A stretch of DNA of 64,000 bases, taken from positions 1 through 64,000 of the forward strand of contig CAVVQV010000007.1 in NCBI GenBank assembly GCA_963750495.1, in the 5' to 3' direction. The translations under genes and the position numbers were made by a program. The notes beneath the pieces were generated by a model. That model did no database searches and was not told the origin of the DNA. It saw only the letters and a list, made by a program, of their open reading frames with translations. Shown in pieces: positions 63,038 through 64,000 of this stretch (the first letter of the stretch is position 1; each line of letters opens with the position of its first letter). This DNA comes from JANLYC01 sp963750495 (lineage in GTDB: Bacteria; Actinomycetota; Actinomycetes; Propionibacteriales; Nocardioidaceae).

Positions 63038-64000
63038 GCGGGGACGCGGATGATCAGGGCGTCACCCTGGCCGCCGCCACCGCAGAGGGCGGCCGCGCCG
63101 ACACCGCCACCACGGCGTTTGAGCTCCAGCGCCAGGTGCAGCACGATGCGGGCACCGGACATGCCGATCGGGTGACCGAGGGCGATCGCGCCACCGTTCA
63201 CGTTGACCTTGTCCTCGCTGATGCCGAGCTCGCGCGCGCTGGCGATCCCGACCGCGGCAAAGGCCTCGTTGAGCTCGACGAGGTCGAGGGAGGAGGCGTC
63301 GATGCCGTCCTTGTCACACGCCTTCTTGATCGCGTTGGCGGGCTGGCTCTGCAGGGACGAGTCGGGTCCGGCAACCTGGCCGGACGCGCCGATCTCGGCC
63401 AGCCAGGTGAGGCCGAGCTCCTCGGCCTTGGCCTTGCTCATCACGATCACGGCGCAGGCGCCGTCGGAGATCTGCGACGCGGAGCCGGCGGTGATCGTGC
63501 CGCCCTTGTCGAACGCCGGGCGAAGCTTGCCCAGGGACTCGGTGGTCGTGTCGCCCCGGATGCCCTCGTCCTCGGCGACCACGACCGGGTCGCCTCGGCG
63601 CTGCGGGACCTCGACGGGCACGACCTCGTCGGCGAACAGTCCGTTCTTCCACCCCGCGGCGGCACGTTGGTGCGACCGCGCCGCGAAGGCGTCCTGCTCC
63701 TCACGCGTGAGGGACTCGACGTCGCTGTTCCGCGTCTCGGTGAGCCCGCCCATCGCCTGGTCGGTGAAGACGTCCCACAGCCCGTCGTACGCCATGTGGT
63801 CGCGGACGGTCACGTCGCCGTACTTGTAGCCCTCGCGTGACTTCGTCATCAGGTGCGGAGCGTTGGTCATCGACTCCATGCCACCGGCGACGACCACCTC
63901 GCACTCCCCTGCCCGGATCAGCTGGTCGGCGAGCGCGATCGCGTTGATGCCGGACAGGCAGACCTTGTTGATCGTCAGGGCGGGCACGTTCATGCTGATG
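63034..64000 (-). CDS. Acetyl-CoA C-acetyltransferase (thiolase), runs off the right edge
   Basis: About 322 residues of a roughly 390-residue thiolase. The N-terminal 70 or so residues lie beyond the window. The nucleophile Cys is in TINKVCLSGINAIALADQLI. VVVAGGMESMTNAPHLM, SASQISDGACAVIVMSKAKA, LVELNEAFAAVGIASARELG and NVNGGAIALGHPIGMSGARI (His) are followed by CGGGGQGDALII (second Cys, near the end). These match degradative/biosynthetic acetoacetyl-CoA thiolases. An ATG at 63993 is internal, because the frame stays open to base 64000. Cotranscribed with meaB. Confidence 0.94.
   Translation of the reverse strand, partial: ISMNVPALTINKVCLSGINAIALADQLIRAGECEVVVAGGMESMTNAPHLMTKSREGYKYGDVTVRDHMAYDGLWDVFTDQAMGGLTETRNSDVESLTREEQDAFAARSHQRAAAGWKNGLFADEVVPVEVPQRRGDPVVVAEDEGIRGDTTTESLGKLRPAFDKGGTITAGSASQISDGACAVIVMSKAKAEELGLTWLAEIGASGQVAGPDSSLQSQPANAIKKACDKDGIDASSLDLVELNEAFAAVGIASARELGISEDKVNVNGGAIALGHPIGMSGARIVLHLALELKRRGGGVGAAALCGGGGQGDALIIRVPA

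Overview
The window is about 64 kb of chromosomal DNA from a high-GC actinobacterium, most likely a Nocardioides-like member of the Propionibacteriales. This placement is an inference. It rests on the GC-rich codon use, frequent GTG starts, ATGA/GTGA stop-start overlaps, a complete GlgE alpha-glucan locus, a coenzyme-B12 acyl-CoA mutase with MeaB, GatCAB, and a DUF222/13E12-type HNH gene. I found no rRNA, tRNA, CRISPR array, prophage or plasmid genes. Two genes run off the window: acetolactate synthase (left edge) and a thiolase (right edge).

Layout. 0-4 kb: ilvD, a PPOX-family flavoprotein, a frameshifted secreted protein, then an ilvB leader peptide with attenuator and ilvB, all on the minus strand. 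4-6.7 kb: a BNR beta-propeller protein, a PadR regulator and a D-2-hydroxyacid dehydrogenase. 6.7-13.2 kb: a tightly overlapping six-gene electron-transfer operon (two anchored low-complexity proteins, ApbE, ferric-reductase-like membrane protein, NuoF-like flavoprotein, ferredoxin) preceded by a two-component system. 13.3-15.5 kb: a Pro/Ser/Thr-rich membrane protein, a 53-residue protein and a lipoprotein PQQ-type sugar dehydrogenase. 15.5-25.5 kb: a long minus-strand housekeeping run: cysteine desulfurase, mnmA, a lipoprotein, a MetE-like protein, ligA, a small membrane protein and gatCAB. 25.6-27.6 kb: azoreductase/TetR divergent pair and a nucleotidyltransferase. 27.7-32.5 kb: a YidC paralogue with a small membrane partner, a decayed gntP next to intact gntK, and an ABC-F ATPase. 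32.6-36.9 kb: SnoaL-like protein, etfBA, a membrane protein, an enoyl-CoA hydratase and a VOC protein. 37.1-38.7 kb: an HNH gene bracketed by inverted repeats. 38.8-51.0 kb: glgX, glgP, glgE, treS, mak, glgB. 51-64 kb: a YbbN/CnoX-like protein, an isobutyryl-CoA-mutase-type large subunit, its MarR neighbour, a four-gene ABC exporter cluster bracketed by two near-identical stem-loops, meaB and the thiolase.

How the genes work together. TreS makes maltose, Mak phosphorylates it, GlgE polymerises maltose-1-phosphate, GlgB branches the glucan, and GlgX and GlgP degrade it. The mutase, MeaB, thiolase, EtfAB and enoyl-CoA hydratase belong to acyl-CoA and branched-chain catabolism. The 6.7-11.1 kb operon looks like a membrane-crossing route for electrons from NAD(P)H through flavin, Fe-S and haem to an extracytoplasmic flavin acceptor.

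The observations I rate highest are that electron-transfer operon, which has a flavinyl transferase but no recognisable FMN-binding substrate domain; the ABC cluster between two 80-nt stem-loop repeats that appears to split a mutase-meaB locus; Phe81/Gln199 in the mutase, which point to isobutyryl-CoA rather than methylmalonyl-CoA; the ilvB attenuator; and two interrupted genes (a lipoprotein with a G6 frameshift and gntP with two frameshifts and a missing segment).
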